DNA from: Benincasa hispida
Lineage: Eukaryota > Streptophyta > Magnoliopsida > Cucurbitales > Cucurbitaceae
Reading direction: 5' to 3'
NCBI RefSeq assembly: GCF_009727055.1
Contig: NC_052360.1
Span: forward strand, 72,290,913 to 72,354,912
Length of the DNA: 64,000 nucleotides
Shown here: one piece after another, positions 49,201 to 62,300 of the stretch
Numbering within the stretch: the first letter of the stretch is position 1
Layout of the letters: every line of letters begins with the position of its first letter
Notes under the pieces: generated by a model
Told to the model about the DNA's origin: nothing
The model's database searches: none
What the model saw: only the letters and a program-made list of their open reading frames with translations
Translations under genes and position numbers: made by a program

Positions 49201-50695
49201 TCTTACTATAAGATCAGCAGTTGTTATCTGCATAACTATAATTTTTTGACTTGTGGCTCCTAGCTTTCCTTTCAATACAGGTGAGAGATGAGCTTGAACA
49301 ATTACTGGACGATGATGATGATATGGCAGACCTTTACTTGTCAAGAAAGATGAGTTCATCTTCTCCTGTAAGTGGTTCTGGTCATGCCAATTGGTTTCCT
49401 GCCTCTCCTACCATTGGTTCAAAGATCTCAAGAGCAAGCAGAGCAAGTATTGCAACTGTACGTGGGGATGAGGATGACATCGAGGAGCTTGAAATGTTAC
49501 TGGAGGTAATAATAAATATAGTTTCTGGTTAGTCAATTTTCATTTAGGTCCATAATGAAGGTTTCATTTTGCAGGCTTACTTTATGCAGATTGATGGTAC
49601 ATTGAACAAATTAACTACAGTAAGTTCACCTGTTTCCCTGCTTATCTAATATATAGCTGAGATTGCCTCGTAATAAGCATAACTAAAAAATCCATTCTAT
49701 TTGCAACCTACTTGAACAAAAATATTAGGAGTTCATTAGTACTTTGCGATATTAACGTTCACAGTGTGACAGGAAGAGATTTTGTAATAACTTTTTAATT
49801 TTATGCTAAAACGAAAATTTGGATATCGCTGATAAAGGTTTTAGATTAATTTTATTTTTGTTTTTTGTTTTTTGTTGGATCAGATTGAAATACACCCTTA
49901 ACTTCTGCTCACCACATTAACGATACACTCATGATCATCTTACTCTACCTTTATATCTGGTTTTATCCTTATATTAAAATATATGAACACCATCTTATTG
50001 GCTTAATTGTCCATTGAAATGTTACAATGTTTGGATTGGACTAATAACCCTTACAAAGTACGATTGCCCCTAATCTAAGGGCATATTTGCCTATGTTTTA
50101 TGCTAATTTACGATTTTTAGTTGTTTTAAATGATTTGCAGCTGCGAGAATATATTGATGACACAGAAGATTATATCAATATCCAGGTAACTAGAAGTGAA
50201 AGGTTCGAATCTACTGATGCATGTTCGAATGACCTTTCTTTCTTTTCTGACTTGAAGTTATCATTGGTTTTGCAGCTTGACAATCACCGAAATCAACTCA
50301 TTCAGGTTCTATATTCTTCCATATATCAATGCTTCCCGGATTCTTATTTATTAAAATTTCTTCAATTTTGCTGGGTCTCTTAATGTGCAGTTGGAGCTCT
50401 TTCTAAGTTCTGGAACTGTTTGTTTGTCAATCTATTCTTTGGTGAGTGCAATATTCGGCATGAACATTCCCTATACTTGGAATGATGATCACGGATACAT
50501 GTTTAAATGGGTATGCCAAAAGACTCGACTGATTTCTGACTTGAAATGCAGGAAACCGAGACTCCGAACACGAGCTTATAACCATTATCTTGCCTTCATT
50601 ATGTGCAGGTTGTCATTGTTTCTGGAGTAGCTTGCGCGGTGTTGTTTGTCACAATTATTTACTATGCTCGCTACAAAGGTTTGGTGGGATCTTGA
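46253..50695 (+). CDS. MRS2: MRS2/CorA-type magnesium transporter (MRS2-2/-7 like)
   Basis: Forms a pentameric Mg2+ channel in a membrane (plasma, ER or organelle, depending on member). Eleven exons join with correct phase to 393 aa: 46253-46501, 46613-46642, 47551-47704, 47958-48079, 48744-48818, 49281-49505, 49575-49619, 50141-50185, 50276-50305, 50391-50510 and 50609-50695; all introns are GT-AG. The N-terminal cytosolic or matrix domain contains [12 protein letters not shown], then [20 protein letters not shown], a long helix with [20 protein letters not shown], and the acidic stretch DDDDD near 220. The first membrane segment (about 330-347) ends in the signature GMN at 348-350; the second is at 366-385. 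The C terminus is [10 protein letters not shown]. The sequence resembles Arabidopsis MRS2-2/MRS2-7 in length and ends. The start is the first in-frame ATG. Confidence 0.96.
47229..47261 (+). repeat. (GTTTTT)n tract in MRS2 intron 2
   Basis: Repeated TTTTTG units followed by a T run, in the intron between exons 2 and 3. A simple repeat with no other signal. Confidence 0.8.
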
Positions 50696-51805
50696 TCTTC
50701 TTTCAAATAATCAATCCTTTTCGAATGGAAATCGTAAGTCGAACTGTGACAATAAGGGGGAAAAGAAGGAAGAAAAATAGAACGAAAGTGCATGGAGATG
50801 AGTTTAGAGTGAAATACATACCTGACTATACTTACAGTTTCAGTTTCTGTGGGATTATAGGATTTGGACAAAAGGAAAGGGAAAGAAAAAAGGAAAAGAA
50901 AAAGGAAAAAAAAAATAATGAAAAGAGAGAAATTTCTTTCTAGGACCTATTTGATTTTATGGCTGATTATTAGGTACCATATGAAATCAAAGATCATCAG
51001 GTCGTTCAAAGTTTATCTTAATCATATTTGATTAACTGGCTTCTGGCTCTACGGATAATTGTATAAACATCATATAGAAAGAAATTTTCTTATTTTAATT
51101 GGGAACTAAAGCTATCGTATTTCTCTCAAGAAAACGTTTTCTTATTTGAAGCTTTTTGTTATGGTTGGTTTATTTTGTCATATTGGCTTTATGCTTAGTT
51201 TTGATTGAGAACCAAAATATGAATATAGTTTTCTTATTTCAATTGGAACCAAAGGTTTTAATTTTTGGTTTCAAAATAAATTAAAAAGTTCTTATTTTTT
51301 TTTTTTCTATGTTGAGAGATGTGGTTAATCTCTGATCACACCATGTTCATTAGCGTCGTATTGGTGACTTATGGAAGATCAAAATCATAATTTTTTAAAG
51401 TTTATTTTGAAATCTTATTTGAAATGAATTATTAGTGTGGTTACTATTTTCTTTTAAAAAAGTGAAAACCGTGATGGAAGGATTGTTTGAGGCGTTGAGT
51501 TGAGATATAATATTTGAAATTTATGTCGTGGAGTTCATATGTCTGGGTGCAAAATTATTTGGTCTGAGTTTATATGTCTATCTTTGGAATGCAAAGTTAA
51601 GTTTATATGTTTGGGGTATTTGGTTCATATGTAGAGATGTTTAATTTCCCTACAGAATGGGATGCCTCGATTAGGCGGGAAATGGGGAGGGAGTCGAAAA
51701 ATTTTTTTTTAAGCTAAATGCATTCCCCGTCCCTACCCTGTTCCCTGTTCTCATCCCGATTAGTTTCTACATATTTATTTAGTATAGTTATCTAATATTA
51801 TGTTG

Positions 51806-51836
<31 letters not shown>

Positions 51837-53029
51837 ATTTAAATTTCAAATTTGATTATTTATTGGGAAAAATAATGAATATGTTTAAATTGAATATTTA
51901 AATTTAGATTATATATGTAAATAATTTGATTTATATTTATTTCTTTCTACTAAAAAAATTAATTAGTTTTTTTAGGCCCAACTTTGAGTAATTTATCTTT
52001 AAATTCAAATGGTCAGTTAAAACTAATCATAATAAATAATTTAGTGATAAAGTTAGTTATTTAATTAAAATTTGCTCATATTAGTGATTTAAATTAATTG
52101 ATTTTTTAAATAAAAAAAAAAGAAAAAAGAAAAGGAAAAAGAAAAAGTAACGGGGAAAAATTATCCGCGGGAAATTTGATCCCCGCGAATTACCCGTGAG
52201 AATCTCCGTCCCGATCCCTGTGAGGAACTTCAGGGATAGGGAATGAATGGAGAATGATATCCTAAGTCCTATCCTAGCTTGGGGACATTGGGATGCATAG
52301 TTGAGGTTAGATGTTTGGGGTATTTGGTGTCTGAATAATCTGCTTTTATGATTACTACTTTTGTTTTGAAACTTTTTTATTCAATAATTTTACCCATAAT
52401 TTTTTGTGTAAAATGTGGATTGCAATTTTTTAATTTTAATTTTTAAAGTTTTCTTTAAAATTTTAATTTTTGGTAATGAACCATAATTATTAACCTATAA
52501 CATTTTTTGTAGAAACATGGTTAAATAAAATGAGAAACTAAAGATAAATCAAAACTTTGATTCTTAATTATTCTCTATGAATTTCATCTTCTTCTTTTCC
52601 TCTCTTGTTGTTGCTCTGTATTTTACTTTATAATTTTTTTTTAAAAAAAATTGAACTTCCCTCATCATCTTAGCCGCCAAAGAATGCCACTACATTTTTT
52701 TTCTATAATTTCACTTTCAATTTCTTTAAATTTTGGAGGATCATCATAGAACATATTTAAATTTTTCACTAATTGTTACTATAAAATGTTTCAGAAAAAA
52801 ATATTAATTTTATGGTTTTTTTGTATATGTTACAAACTTTTTAACATCATAATTTTCCAAATATTCTTAACACTCATTTGATATATGAATTCAATTAAAT
52901 AAATATATATTTTACAATTTCTACATATGAATATTGCATTTAATGTAGACAAAATATCATTATTTATATAATAAAAGACTCTATAACATACTTTTAATCG
53001 TCATTAGTCTTATAATAGTCAGAAGTGGT
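50696..53029. other. MRS2 3' UTR and AT-rich spacer
   Basis: The MRS2 3' UTR lies in the first few hundred bases, including an A/G-rich stretch (about 50870-50935). No gene follows. A (TTA)n microsatellite lies at about 51810-51836 and a dispersed repeat at about 51640-52290, listed separately. Confidence 0.6.
51640..52290. repeat. Dispersed non-coding repeat with CCCGCG/CGCGGG ends
   Basis: The left side has atgggatgcctcgattaggc and gggaaatggggagg, the right side tatccgcgggaaatttgatc, cccgcgaattacccg and gtcccgatccctgtgagg. The GC-rich, partly complementary margins around an AT-rich middle resemble a plant non-autonomous repeat. Boundaries are approximate. Confidence 0.4.
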
Positions 53030-53267
53030 TGCTGAAATTGATTATAAAAGATGATTTTTGTTGAAGTTTGTATTCGAAGGTGGTTGTTGGAGCCTAAAGT
53101 TGGTCGCATGAAGGTAGTATTGGAGTTGGTCGTTGAAGTTTGTCGTCAAAGGTGGTTTTCAGAGCCTAGAGTTAGTTGCACGAAGGTGATCGTCAAAGTT
53201 GATTGTCAAAGATGATTTTCGTCAGAGTTTGTAGTCGGATGTGGCTGTCAAAACCTAAAGTTAGTTG

Positions 53268-53305
53268 CTGTCTCTTATACACATCTAGATGTGTATAAGA
53301 GACAG
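53268..53305. other. Tn5 mosaic-end (Nextera junction) adapter contamination, copy 1
   Basis: A perfect 38-bp palindrome: CTGTCTCTTATACACATCT joined to its reverse complement. Each half is the hyperactive Tn5 19-bp mosaic end, and the head-to-head pair is the known Nextera mate-pair circularisation junction. No 9-bp target duplication flanks it (gttagttg versus ctcgaagat), and the surrounding minisatellite resumes in register. It is best read as library sequence left in the assembly, not plant DNA. Confidence 0.96.
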
Positions 53306-53397
53306 CTCGAAGATAGTCATCGAAATTAATCGTCAAAGATGATTTTCGTCAGAGTTTGTAGTCAGAGGTGGTTGTCAGAACCTATAAAGATGAACGG

Positions 53398-53435
53398 CTG
53401 TCTCTTATACACATCTAGATGTGTATAAGAGACAG
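53398..53435. other. Tn5 mosaic-end (Nextera junction) adapter contamination, copy 2
   Basis: Identical to the 38 bp at 53268-53305, 130 bp downstream, again inside the minisatellite and again without a target duplication (gatgaacgg versus tgcttgaag). A natural sequence would not be expected to occur twice without a single change in a repeat whose other units differ. Confidence 0.96.
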
Positions 53436-54732
53436 TGCTTGAAGGTGGTCATCGAAGTTGATCATCGAAGGTGATTTTCGTCGGAGTTTGTAGTCGGAAG
53501 TGGTTGTTGAAACCTATGAAGGTGGTTGTCGAAGTTGGTCATCGGAGTCTGTTGTCGGAGGTGGTTGCCGAAACCTAAAATTGGTTGTCGGAGTTGATTG
53601 TACGAAGATGCTTGTTGGAGTTGAGTCATCGGTGTTGTCATCAAAAGTGGTTGTCGGAGTCCAGAATTGGTGGTTATTGGAGCTCGAAATTGGTCACAAG
53701 AGTTGTCATCGGAGGTGGTTATCGGAGGCCAGAGTTAGTTCCCAGAATGTGATAGATAATCGTCGACATTGGCCAATGAGTGGAGTCATTGATAACATTG
53801 GAAGAATAGAGAGTTGGAGTTTGAGTGAGTTGGTAAAATATATCAACTTGACTCTACCAATATTTAAAGTTTATGGGTTAAACATGGAGTTGACATATTA
53901 TACTAACTCAATTCGACTCATGTTGGTGAATCAAATATCTCATAATGATTTATGAAAATTGATGTTATTTATTGGTAGAGATGTTAATGGGTATCTCTTT
54001 GTCCTTCTCCACATCTATTTTAAATTTTTGTAAGCTTTTTACGAAATCTTTTATTTAATTTTGTGGATTAGGTTTTCCATGGAAAATTATTCTCCATGTT
54101 TCTTATAATGGAAATCTCTGTTGGTTTTGCTAAAAAATTGATTCCAACCGAATACAATGATTTTTAATAGTAATTTTAAGTATAATTTTTTCATTCAAAG
54201 AAAACAAAATTCTTCAATATCCTAATGAAAACAATATCACAATAACATTCCTAGGCTAAAATATAATTAAAATGTTTTAACATAATTTTTAAAAGTTTAA
54301 ATTTAATATTACAACACATATTCTTCAAAATTTCAAAATTTCAGAATTTTACATCAGTGTGATACAAAAATTTTCTAATGTTCTTTACAAGAATAATGTA
54401 TTCACTTTTTATTGCTATATTTGCAATTATATATATATATTTGCCATATACATGCAATGGCTCTTATAATTTGTTTTTGTTTGAAAAACTATTTTTTACG
54501 ATATGTTGGGAGAATCAAACTTTCGAAGTTGATAGTACATACTTGATTTCAATTGAGTTATGCTCATCTTGACAGTAACCTTTAAAAAAATGTACCTTAA
54601 AATCTCCTATGAATAACTGAATAATCATAAGATACAAGTGTGAATTAACCCATTTTAACATTAATGATGATTGACCATCAATTAGAAGAATATAATCAAA
54701 GCAATTTAAAACATATCAATTTAAAAAACGGT

Positions 54733-54832
54733 GGGTTTAGCTCAACGATAATTGACGTAGTTCACTATTCTAGAGGTGGAAAATTCGATTTCCCATCTCA
54801 CGAAGTTGGTGGTACCATAAGAAAAAAAAAAC
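54733..54832 (+). repeat. tRNA-derived SINE-like copy with A-rich tail
   Basis: A-box-like TTTAGCTCAACGATAATTGACG (54736-54757), B-box-like GGAAAATTCGATTTCCC (54778-54794), then an A-rich end (about 54821-54832). The head is nearly identical to 16484 onward, supporting a dispersed SINE family. Confidence 0.5.
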
Positions 54833-56639
54833 TTTAAAAGCAGTGTTTAAATCAAATTCTAATTAAATAATTTGCCATGGGGTTTGGTAGAAGCAGATCA
54901 GAAAAACAATTTGTTACCCTCTTTTAGCAAACATGGAAAAACATAAATAATTGTTTCCTTTGGCCTTTTTTTTCCATCCCTCTTTTGCTTTTGCTTTTGC
55001 TTTTCAATTTATTTAATTAAGATTTTGCAACCAATTATGAGAGACTCATAAATCTGGCAACATCACACACTTCTAAAATCTCTCTCTTATGTCTTCTTTC
55101 ACTTTTACCTTTTGCTTTTTCTTTTCAACTTGTTCAATCAAAGGAAGATTCTACAAACATCCCAACACATGTGATTTATGACTTTTAACACACTATTTAA
55201 ATTGATTAAAGCACATTTAGGGTTAGGATTAATCCCTATTTTTTTTAGGGCTAATTAATATATAGTGCAAATTAGTTGATGAAAATCTCTATGGCTTTTA
55301 TTGAAATAAAAAATATAACTTACCATGTTCAATTTATGCTTAAGCAATAAAGATATATAATTTATAGTCAATTTTAAACAAAGATTAGGAAGACAATAGT
55401 GGAACTTTTAAAACACATGGATTAAAAGCATAGTGAAATTAGAATTAACCTAAGCTTTTGTTAATCAAAAAGCATGCAGATGGAGCTGTTAGCTTTGGTT
55501 AAAGTTAACACAGAAATCGAGTTAATTAGGTCTAGATATTGCTAGTTGAAGCATGAGTACTTTTGATTAGGGTTTTGTTTTTGTTTTATTCTCTGAACAA
55601 GTCACTAAAAGGTAATGAGGAATCAGTAAGCGCACCGAAACATCTCAACTAGATTAATATCTTTGTAGCGTATTCATCATATTCCAACTCAATAGAGAAG
55701 AAATTCATTGCCAAGAGATGAAAAATACAAGAAAATTCGATACAAATGAACAATGAAAAAAAAAAAAAAGAGAGAGACTAGAGGAAAGTCTTCCAATTAA
55801 CAGTGATTGTAGCAACATCATAATTACAAAAGGATTTATATTTAGTGCACCAAGAGGTCGCCAAATATATAAGGTCTTTCCACAGATGAGTTGGTGTTTT
55901 TCAGTGCAATTGAAAGTTCTATTATTACTTTTTCTTGAATGTTTGCGAGTCAACAATATAGGCCCATCGATAACATATCTATTACTATTTTAAAATATGA
56001 TGACTCAATATCGTGACTAGTAATATATTGAACTCGAAGAATAAAAGAAAATAAAACGAAAAAAAGTTTCTTTTATAACCATTAGATTAATTTAATTAGA
56101 TCGAATATAGTTAGGGACATATATTTTAACCCGTTGATTTATACTCAAAGTGATTTATTGGTACATAATAATATAGAGAATGTCTGCATTTATTGATTCA
56201 TGTAACCAACAATTTTTTTTAATTGACACGAACTATGCAAAAAAGCCATGTACATATATAAACCATGCTTACTTTAGATACAGGAAGTGGATTGTAAAAT
56301 ATTTGACTATTGACTTCAATTCGATTTTTTTATTATGAAATGTGTTGTCAGATCAAATAATGAATAAATCATCTACATTTGGTTATCACTTTATTACTAT
56401 TGAATATATATTCAAAATGATTGACTTGAACATAACTCATGTTAAAGCATTATATTTTCGATTAAAAAAAAATAAAAATAAAAATAAATAATACAAAATT
56501 TAAACCTTGATATTTCTTGAACTTGGAAAAATAGTGAAAATGTAAATTTTAGTTTTGATTTTATTTTACCAAGTATGACAACCATACTGTTTTGAGGTCA
56601 CGTTCAATAATTTCTCGAACGACCTTTGGTAATTTTTGC

Positions 56640-56940
56640 AAGTATAGGATTTTGACGCAATATATGAAGAGAGGTTGTTCCACATGTTACGAAATCCGCC
56701 ATTAAAAAATATAAAAGAACGTAAAATAATTGACATATAGATATACGTGGTTCATTAACGGTGTGTTAGCTACGTCCACGGTACAAAGGAAAAACAGTAT
56801 TATTAGAGAGAATGTTTTCTGAATACACAAACGACACCTTTAGGATTAGAGAGTTTATATAGCGCATTACTCTAAACCCTAGGATCCTAATCGTAAATAA
56901 CTACAAACAAAAGAATATGCTAGATACGAATTCTGAATAG
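56640..56940 (-). repeat. Copia-type solo LTR fragment
   Basis: On the minus strand a TATA-like CTATATAAACTCTC is followed by ACCGTGGACGTAGCTAAC and GAACCACGTATATC. This order is typical of a widespread plant copia LTR. No internal sequence is adjacent. A second copy of the same family is in SEO intron 5 (62205-62490). Confidence 0.5.
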
Positions 56941-59264
56941 GTTTCAGGGCATTGCCCCCAAACTCCCACTAGGGTGCGCCGAGACCCCAAACAAAATTCA
57001 AGGCATTCCAAGACCACACATTATTAGAAATATTAAAAGAAGTTCAGTTATTGGACTCAAATCGTTCAAGTTAGAAATCTTTCAAAGTTTGGATGTGCTA
57101 ACTTTATTTAAATTCTTTTGGTGTTATCTTATTGAGAGTTGAGAAAAGGATGTGAGCGGCAAAAGAAGAGCTTGAGAGAGTACTCTTGTGATTGAAATCG
57201 GGGAGAGAATTCCAGAATTCTACGTGATTGTTGTAAATTTTTTCACATAGTGAATTTCCATCTGATGGATTTGGCCATTTTTGTTTTCTTTTCGAGTTTG
57301 AAGTTTTCCACTAAATTCTCGTATTTTCTAGTTTTGTTGTTTTCTTTATATGCTTATTCGTGAATGAAGGATGGGAGGTATTCTTTCACCTAGATGAAAT
57401 GCAAAGCTTGAGGCATCTATTCCTAACCTTGTGAGTAGGGTTTGTTTATTATTGTAAGGATTTAAAAAATGTATCCTCTAAGATTTTTGCTGCTTCTTCT
57501 TTACAGAAAGCTGCATTCAAATTCTTCGGTGTTGTGACTTTGAAGACTAATATCTTGTCACTTTCTCCAAAAGAAACTGTGGGATTTGGAATCTTTTAAT
57601 CATCATTGTTAGCCGCCTATCAAAGTTTTATAACTTTTTCCATTTTCCATTTTATAATCTTAGTTTACTCAATACTTAGTTTTTGGTCATGGAAACAATG
57701 CATCACATGAAAGACTTATCTACATTGGATGACTTTGGTTAAGATATTCACATAAAATTACCTTTCATAAATATATCTTAGAAAAAGAAAAAAAAAACAA
57801 CTTGATATATGTTTCAAGAAGTAGGTTATATTGTACATGATGCACTATACTTAAAACAGAGAAGTCTTTAAAAAGGGGAAAAAAAAACATATACCCTTCA
57901 ACTTTGCAAGTCATTAGACCATATGTGTACTTTCTTATAAGTGAATCAAATTGGGCTCTAGATTAGTTTATTTATTTTTTTTTTAAAAAATTATTTTACT
58001 ACTTCAGTAGAAGAATCAATTTGAGTATGAGTATATAAGTTAATGACAATATCTCTATTCGTATATGACATTTTTTTAGGTAAAACAAAAAGTAAAGTCA
58101 CGAGTATTTATGGTCAAAATAAATAATATCATACAATATTAATTGAGATATGTGAAGGATTGTCTTTAATCAATGGTATAAGAATTATAGGCCCCTAACT
58201 TAGTCTCGTGGGTCGTAGAATCCTCGAAAGCCGGTGGAACCTTTATTATGCAGGTGAAGTATTTTGGAGAAGAGGAACTCTCTTGGGTTCAGCAAAATCT
58301 CGATAAAGCAAAGGAGTTGGATGGTTGTTCAAGGAGAGAATTAATTGTTTGGAATGTGACTAAAGTCTCACATTGAAATATCAACGAGGGACACATATTT
58401 CCGATAGTATATGTCTTTTGGATGAAACTAAAAAAATAGTCACTATAGCTTAATTTCTTGTCTAAATAAGACAAATCGATTTTTTTTTTCCAAAAAAAAA
58501 AAAAAATTAAAATTTCCCATTGTCTCATTAAATTTCTTAAAACATTGTACCAATAGTAGATTCTCTCTGAACAAACATTTTTTTTTCTTGAGAATTATAC
58601 TAAGATTTCATTTTATTTCAAGTTCTAAACTTGTAATTTTAACATTAAAAATATTAGAAAATAGCGAGTCTATACTTGTACATACAATTAACATTAAGAG
58701 AGTGTTGAAAATCCTACATTAAAAAAAATAGAGATTTGACACTCTATATTATATAAAAGATACATGCATGAGTTACTCCGAATTGATTTTGAAATGAAAT
58801 ATTCTAAGTTTATCTAAGAGGGAACACATTTCAATTATATTTGTTAATGCATGGGATTGTAGATTAAGATTTTTTAACTTCAAATAATTCAAAAGATATC
58901 AAAGACATTTATTATCATTTTCAAAGATCGATAGTTCGATCCATTCCTACAAATGTCTAACCAATTTTTTATAGCTCAACACAAAATATATACTAAGTAA
59001 TAATATTGGTCATAATTCTGTCTTTCTTTTCTCTTTTGTAAATTAAACTTGCTCTTATTAACCTCTATTTATTTTGTAGTATATTTTTTAAAAAATAAAT
59101 AAAGGGAAAAGACAACAAAGAAAGTGAGATATGGCCTACATCAAATCATAAGCTTCACTAAAGCTCAAATTCAGCATGCAACACAAATTCTTTTCTTCTG
59201 ACAAGAACAATGGTTTCTTTCATACTCTTTGCCTTTTCTGTCTTTTATAGAATATTTTTATGTG

Positions 59265-59274
59265 TATAAATATA
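59265..59274 (+). promoter_or_regulatory. SEO TATA box
   Basis: TATAAATATA lies 88 bp upstream of the SEO start codon. A transcript start near 59295-59300 would give a 5' UTR of about 65 nt. A strong TATA box suits a tissue-specific gene. Confidence 0.65.
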
Positions 59275-59361
59275 GCCTAAACAATTCCAATAGACAACAC
59301 AACCAAACATCTCTCAACCCTTATAATCTTTCCTTCTATTATTTTTCACTTCCCTTAAACC

Positions 59362-62300
59362 ATGGCCGCTCCACACAAGGCACCCACCACACCTGCATTG
59401 CTTCATTCTAAGCAATCAGCCAACCCTAAGGACAAGGAGGAGATGAGCATGAGACATTACTCCGACGACCTCGTCACCGGCCACATTTATGCCAAACATC
59501 GTGATGACGACACTACTAAAATTGACCTTTCCAATTACATCTCAGTTATTGAGAGCATTATCACCACTGCTGATCGAATTACTGATACCGTTCATCGCGT
59601 AAAAACAATTACTATATATTCACATACATATAAAAAATTTGGCTTGTCTTTTTTTTCTTTTCCAGTGTTTGACACATTATAATATTGTCCATGCATGCAG
59701 GGAAGTGAAGGGCGTTTGGTGTATTCAAATGATTCATTGGCATCCGGTGTTGTGATCGAGCCTCCGCTCTGTACCCTTCACTGTATCTCGAGCGAGGTCA
59801 TAATTCATAAAATTATGTCATATTTGTTAACTAATTTATTTTTAATATCTTTTCTTGTTTGATTACATATATTTCTTTGGTGTGTTTCTTATACTTTTCA
59901 AAGAAATATGTGAACATCAAACAAACAAAAACAAGTTCAATTTATGGAAAGTTGAGTAGTTTTTAAAAAATGGTAATTCCAGTGAGTAGAATTTTTAAGG
60001 CTAATAATTAAATGTATAGAAATATTATTAAAGAATTATTAAATATAGTAAAATCTATAAGGGATAGACTTTTATCAGTGATATAGCCTATCATTGATAG
60101 ACCTTTACATACAACTGGATCTAAATTTTTTAATATCTACAAATTCTTTTGCATTGTGCTATACCTGCTAATACTTTGAGCTTAATTGTTATATTTTCAA
60201 TTGTCCATTTTAAAAACTTGTTTTTGTTTTGAATTTTGACTAAGAATTCAAATGCTTTCTTAACAAAGATAAAAACTATGGTAAAGAAAACACATAAAAA
60301 TAACTATAATTTTTAAAAATAAAAAATCTAAATCTAAATGATTATCAAACAAAGTTTTAATGGTTATACTTTGTATCTCTTTCTTTTTAAACTTTTTTTG
60401 TTATGTATTTCACCTTTTAATAACCCTTTTGAAATCTCTAAGTAAAATTTCAAACCATGCACAAAAAGAACTACTTCTATTATTGTTATTATTTTTTGAA
60501 CTTTTACTGTAACATCATTTTCAGCTATCATGCAAGCCCACGGGGATAGAAAAAGCACACGAAACCACACTAGAAATCTTTGAAATATTGGTAAATTATC
60601 CATGGGAAGCCAAGGCAGCTCTCACTTTGTTAGCCTTTGCAACTGATTATGGAGATTTATGGCATCTCTACCATTACTCCCAAGCTGATCCATTGGCTAA
60701 ATCTTTGGCAATTATCAAGCGAGTAGCTACTTTGAAAAAGCACTTAGACTCACTTCGATATCGTGAAGTGTTTCTCAACCCCAGAAGTCTCATTCAAAGC
60801 TGCTTACAAGCAATCAAATACATGGATGAGATTAGAGAATTCTCAAAATATGATGTCAAGGAACTTCCTGAGTTACCTTCTGCTCTTCGTCAAATCCCAT
60901 TAATTACTTATTGGGTTATCCACACTATTGTTGCTTCTAGAATTGAGCTCTCCACCTACCTCAGTGAAACTGAGTAAGTTTTTTATCTTTACCATAAACA
61001 ATCCGACAAATCGAGCCGATCGATCAAGATCAACTGTGTTAATTTCAATTAGTCGGCTTATGTCAAAGACTCTAACCGACCGACGGAAAATGACATGTTG
61101 ACTCTTGTTATGTAGTGTTTGTTTGAGAGTGATTTTCAAATCATCAAAATCACCCTAAAACCCATTTTTAATCACTCAAAATTAATTAAATATTAAATTT
61201 TATACTTTGAAATGCAATTTCATTTCATCAAAATTAATTTTGAAGGATTAAAAATACGTTTCATGGTGATTTTAAATGCATCGCTCTAGTATTAGGGTAT
61301 GATGAAGATGCTACAGATGTGTCAACCTAGTTGAGATGTCTTGGTGCACCTATTGATCGATATCATCTATCTTGTTCAAATTTTTATAACTATTTTAGAA
61401 TCAATCACATATAATACCTTTGGAAGATTTTATTTGGTTTATAAATTGATTACAAATGGTTGTTTTTTTTTTCCAGGAATCAGTCACAGAGATATTTGAG
61501 TGAATTGTTTGAAAAAATTGCCCTTGTACTCACTGTACTCGAAAAGCATCTAGAGGCCATCCGAGAACAACATGGTCAAATACTTTACAATATATAATAT
61601 TTTTATTAGTGATTGATATCATTAATTAATTGTCAAATTTATTGGCTTAACTATGACTGAAAAATAACATTAAATTTAATTTGTTGTATATATTCATTTG
61701 AATGCAGAGGAAGTTAATCTCTACCGGTGGTTGATTGACCACATTGAGCATTATCATACTGACATTACATTGGTTATTCCCAAGTTGCTTAGCGGTAAAC
61801 CTGAAACCAAACCACTTATTGATGGCACTACTCATAGAGAGGTCTCTTCTTGCTCTAAACATTTGCTATTGCAAGTTTAGTTCATTATGAAAATTATATA
61901 TTTGAATCTTGAACTTTTAAACGCGTTTGACAGATCTTAAATTTTTAATTTTGTGTCAATAGCATGTTCTTAAACTTTTATAATATATAATTAAGTATCG
62001 AATCTTTAATTTTGTATAAGTTATCGGTGTGGTCTACTTTAAAGAATTAATTGTTCTATTTAGATATAAATTTAAATTTTACGTTGAGTAGCAACTAGCC
62101 TAAACATTCAATAATATCAAATAGATGAAAGATACATATTGATACAATTGAAAGTTGAGAAACTTAACTTGTAATATATTTAGTCATGTAATTATAATTT
62201 ATTAGGAGGGTATGTTATATGTAAGAAGGTGTGTATACAAAAAGAAAAGAAAAAATCGACAAGCAAATAAAGCATGAAAATGTAAACAATAAAGATCGAC

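Larger units (their letters stand above)
53040..53760. repeat. Degenerate minisatellite, about 90-bp unit (GGTGGTTGTCGGAG type)
   Basis: Repeats of TTTGTAGTCGGAGGTGGTTG and GAAGTTG(A/G)TC(G/A)TC lie in tandem. A reference motif (gt-a/c-gtc) falls at 53142, 53231, 53358 and 53490. The raw steps are 89, 127 and 132; subtracting the inserted 38-bp adapter from the last two leaves 89, 89 and 94. The 151-codon frame at 53500-53955 is a translation of the repeat and its flank and is not a credible gene. Confidence 0.75.
53761..59264. other. AT-rich intergenic DNA
   Basis: No gene is supported. Small frames at 54378, 55705 and 58289 show no domain. A SINE-like copy (54733-54832) and a copia LTR fragment (56640-56940) are listed separately. 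About 58200-58400 has ggaatgtgactaaagtctca, reminiscent of TRIM-like repeats. Simple sequence includes A runs near 55757 and 58490. Confidence 0.55.

Noticed and set aside
53268..53435. Natural Tn5/IS50 or bacterial insertion
   Set aside because: Only bare head-to-head mosaic ends, no transposase and no 9-bp target duplication; fits a library adapter.
53500..53955. 151-codon frame
   Set aside because: Lies in the GTCGGAG minisatellite and flank; Val/Gly-rich repeat translation with no domain.
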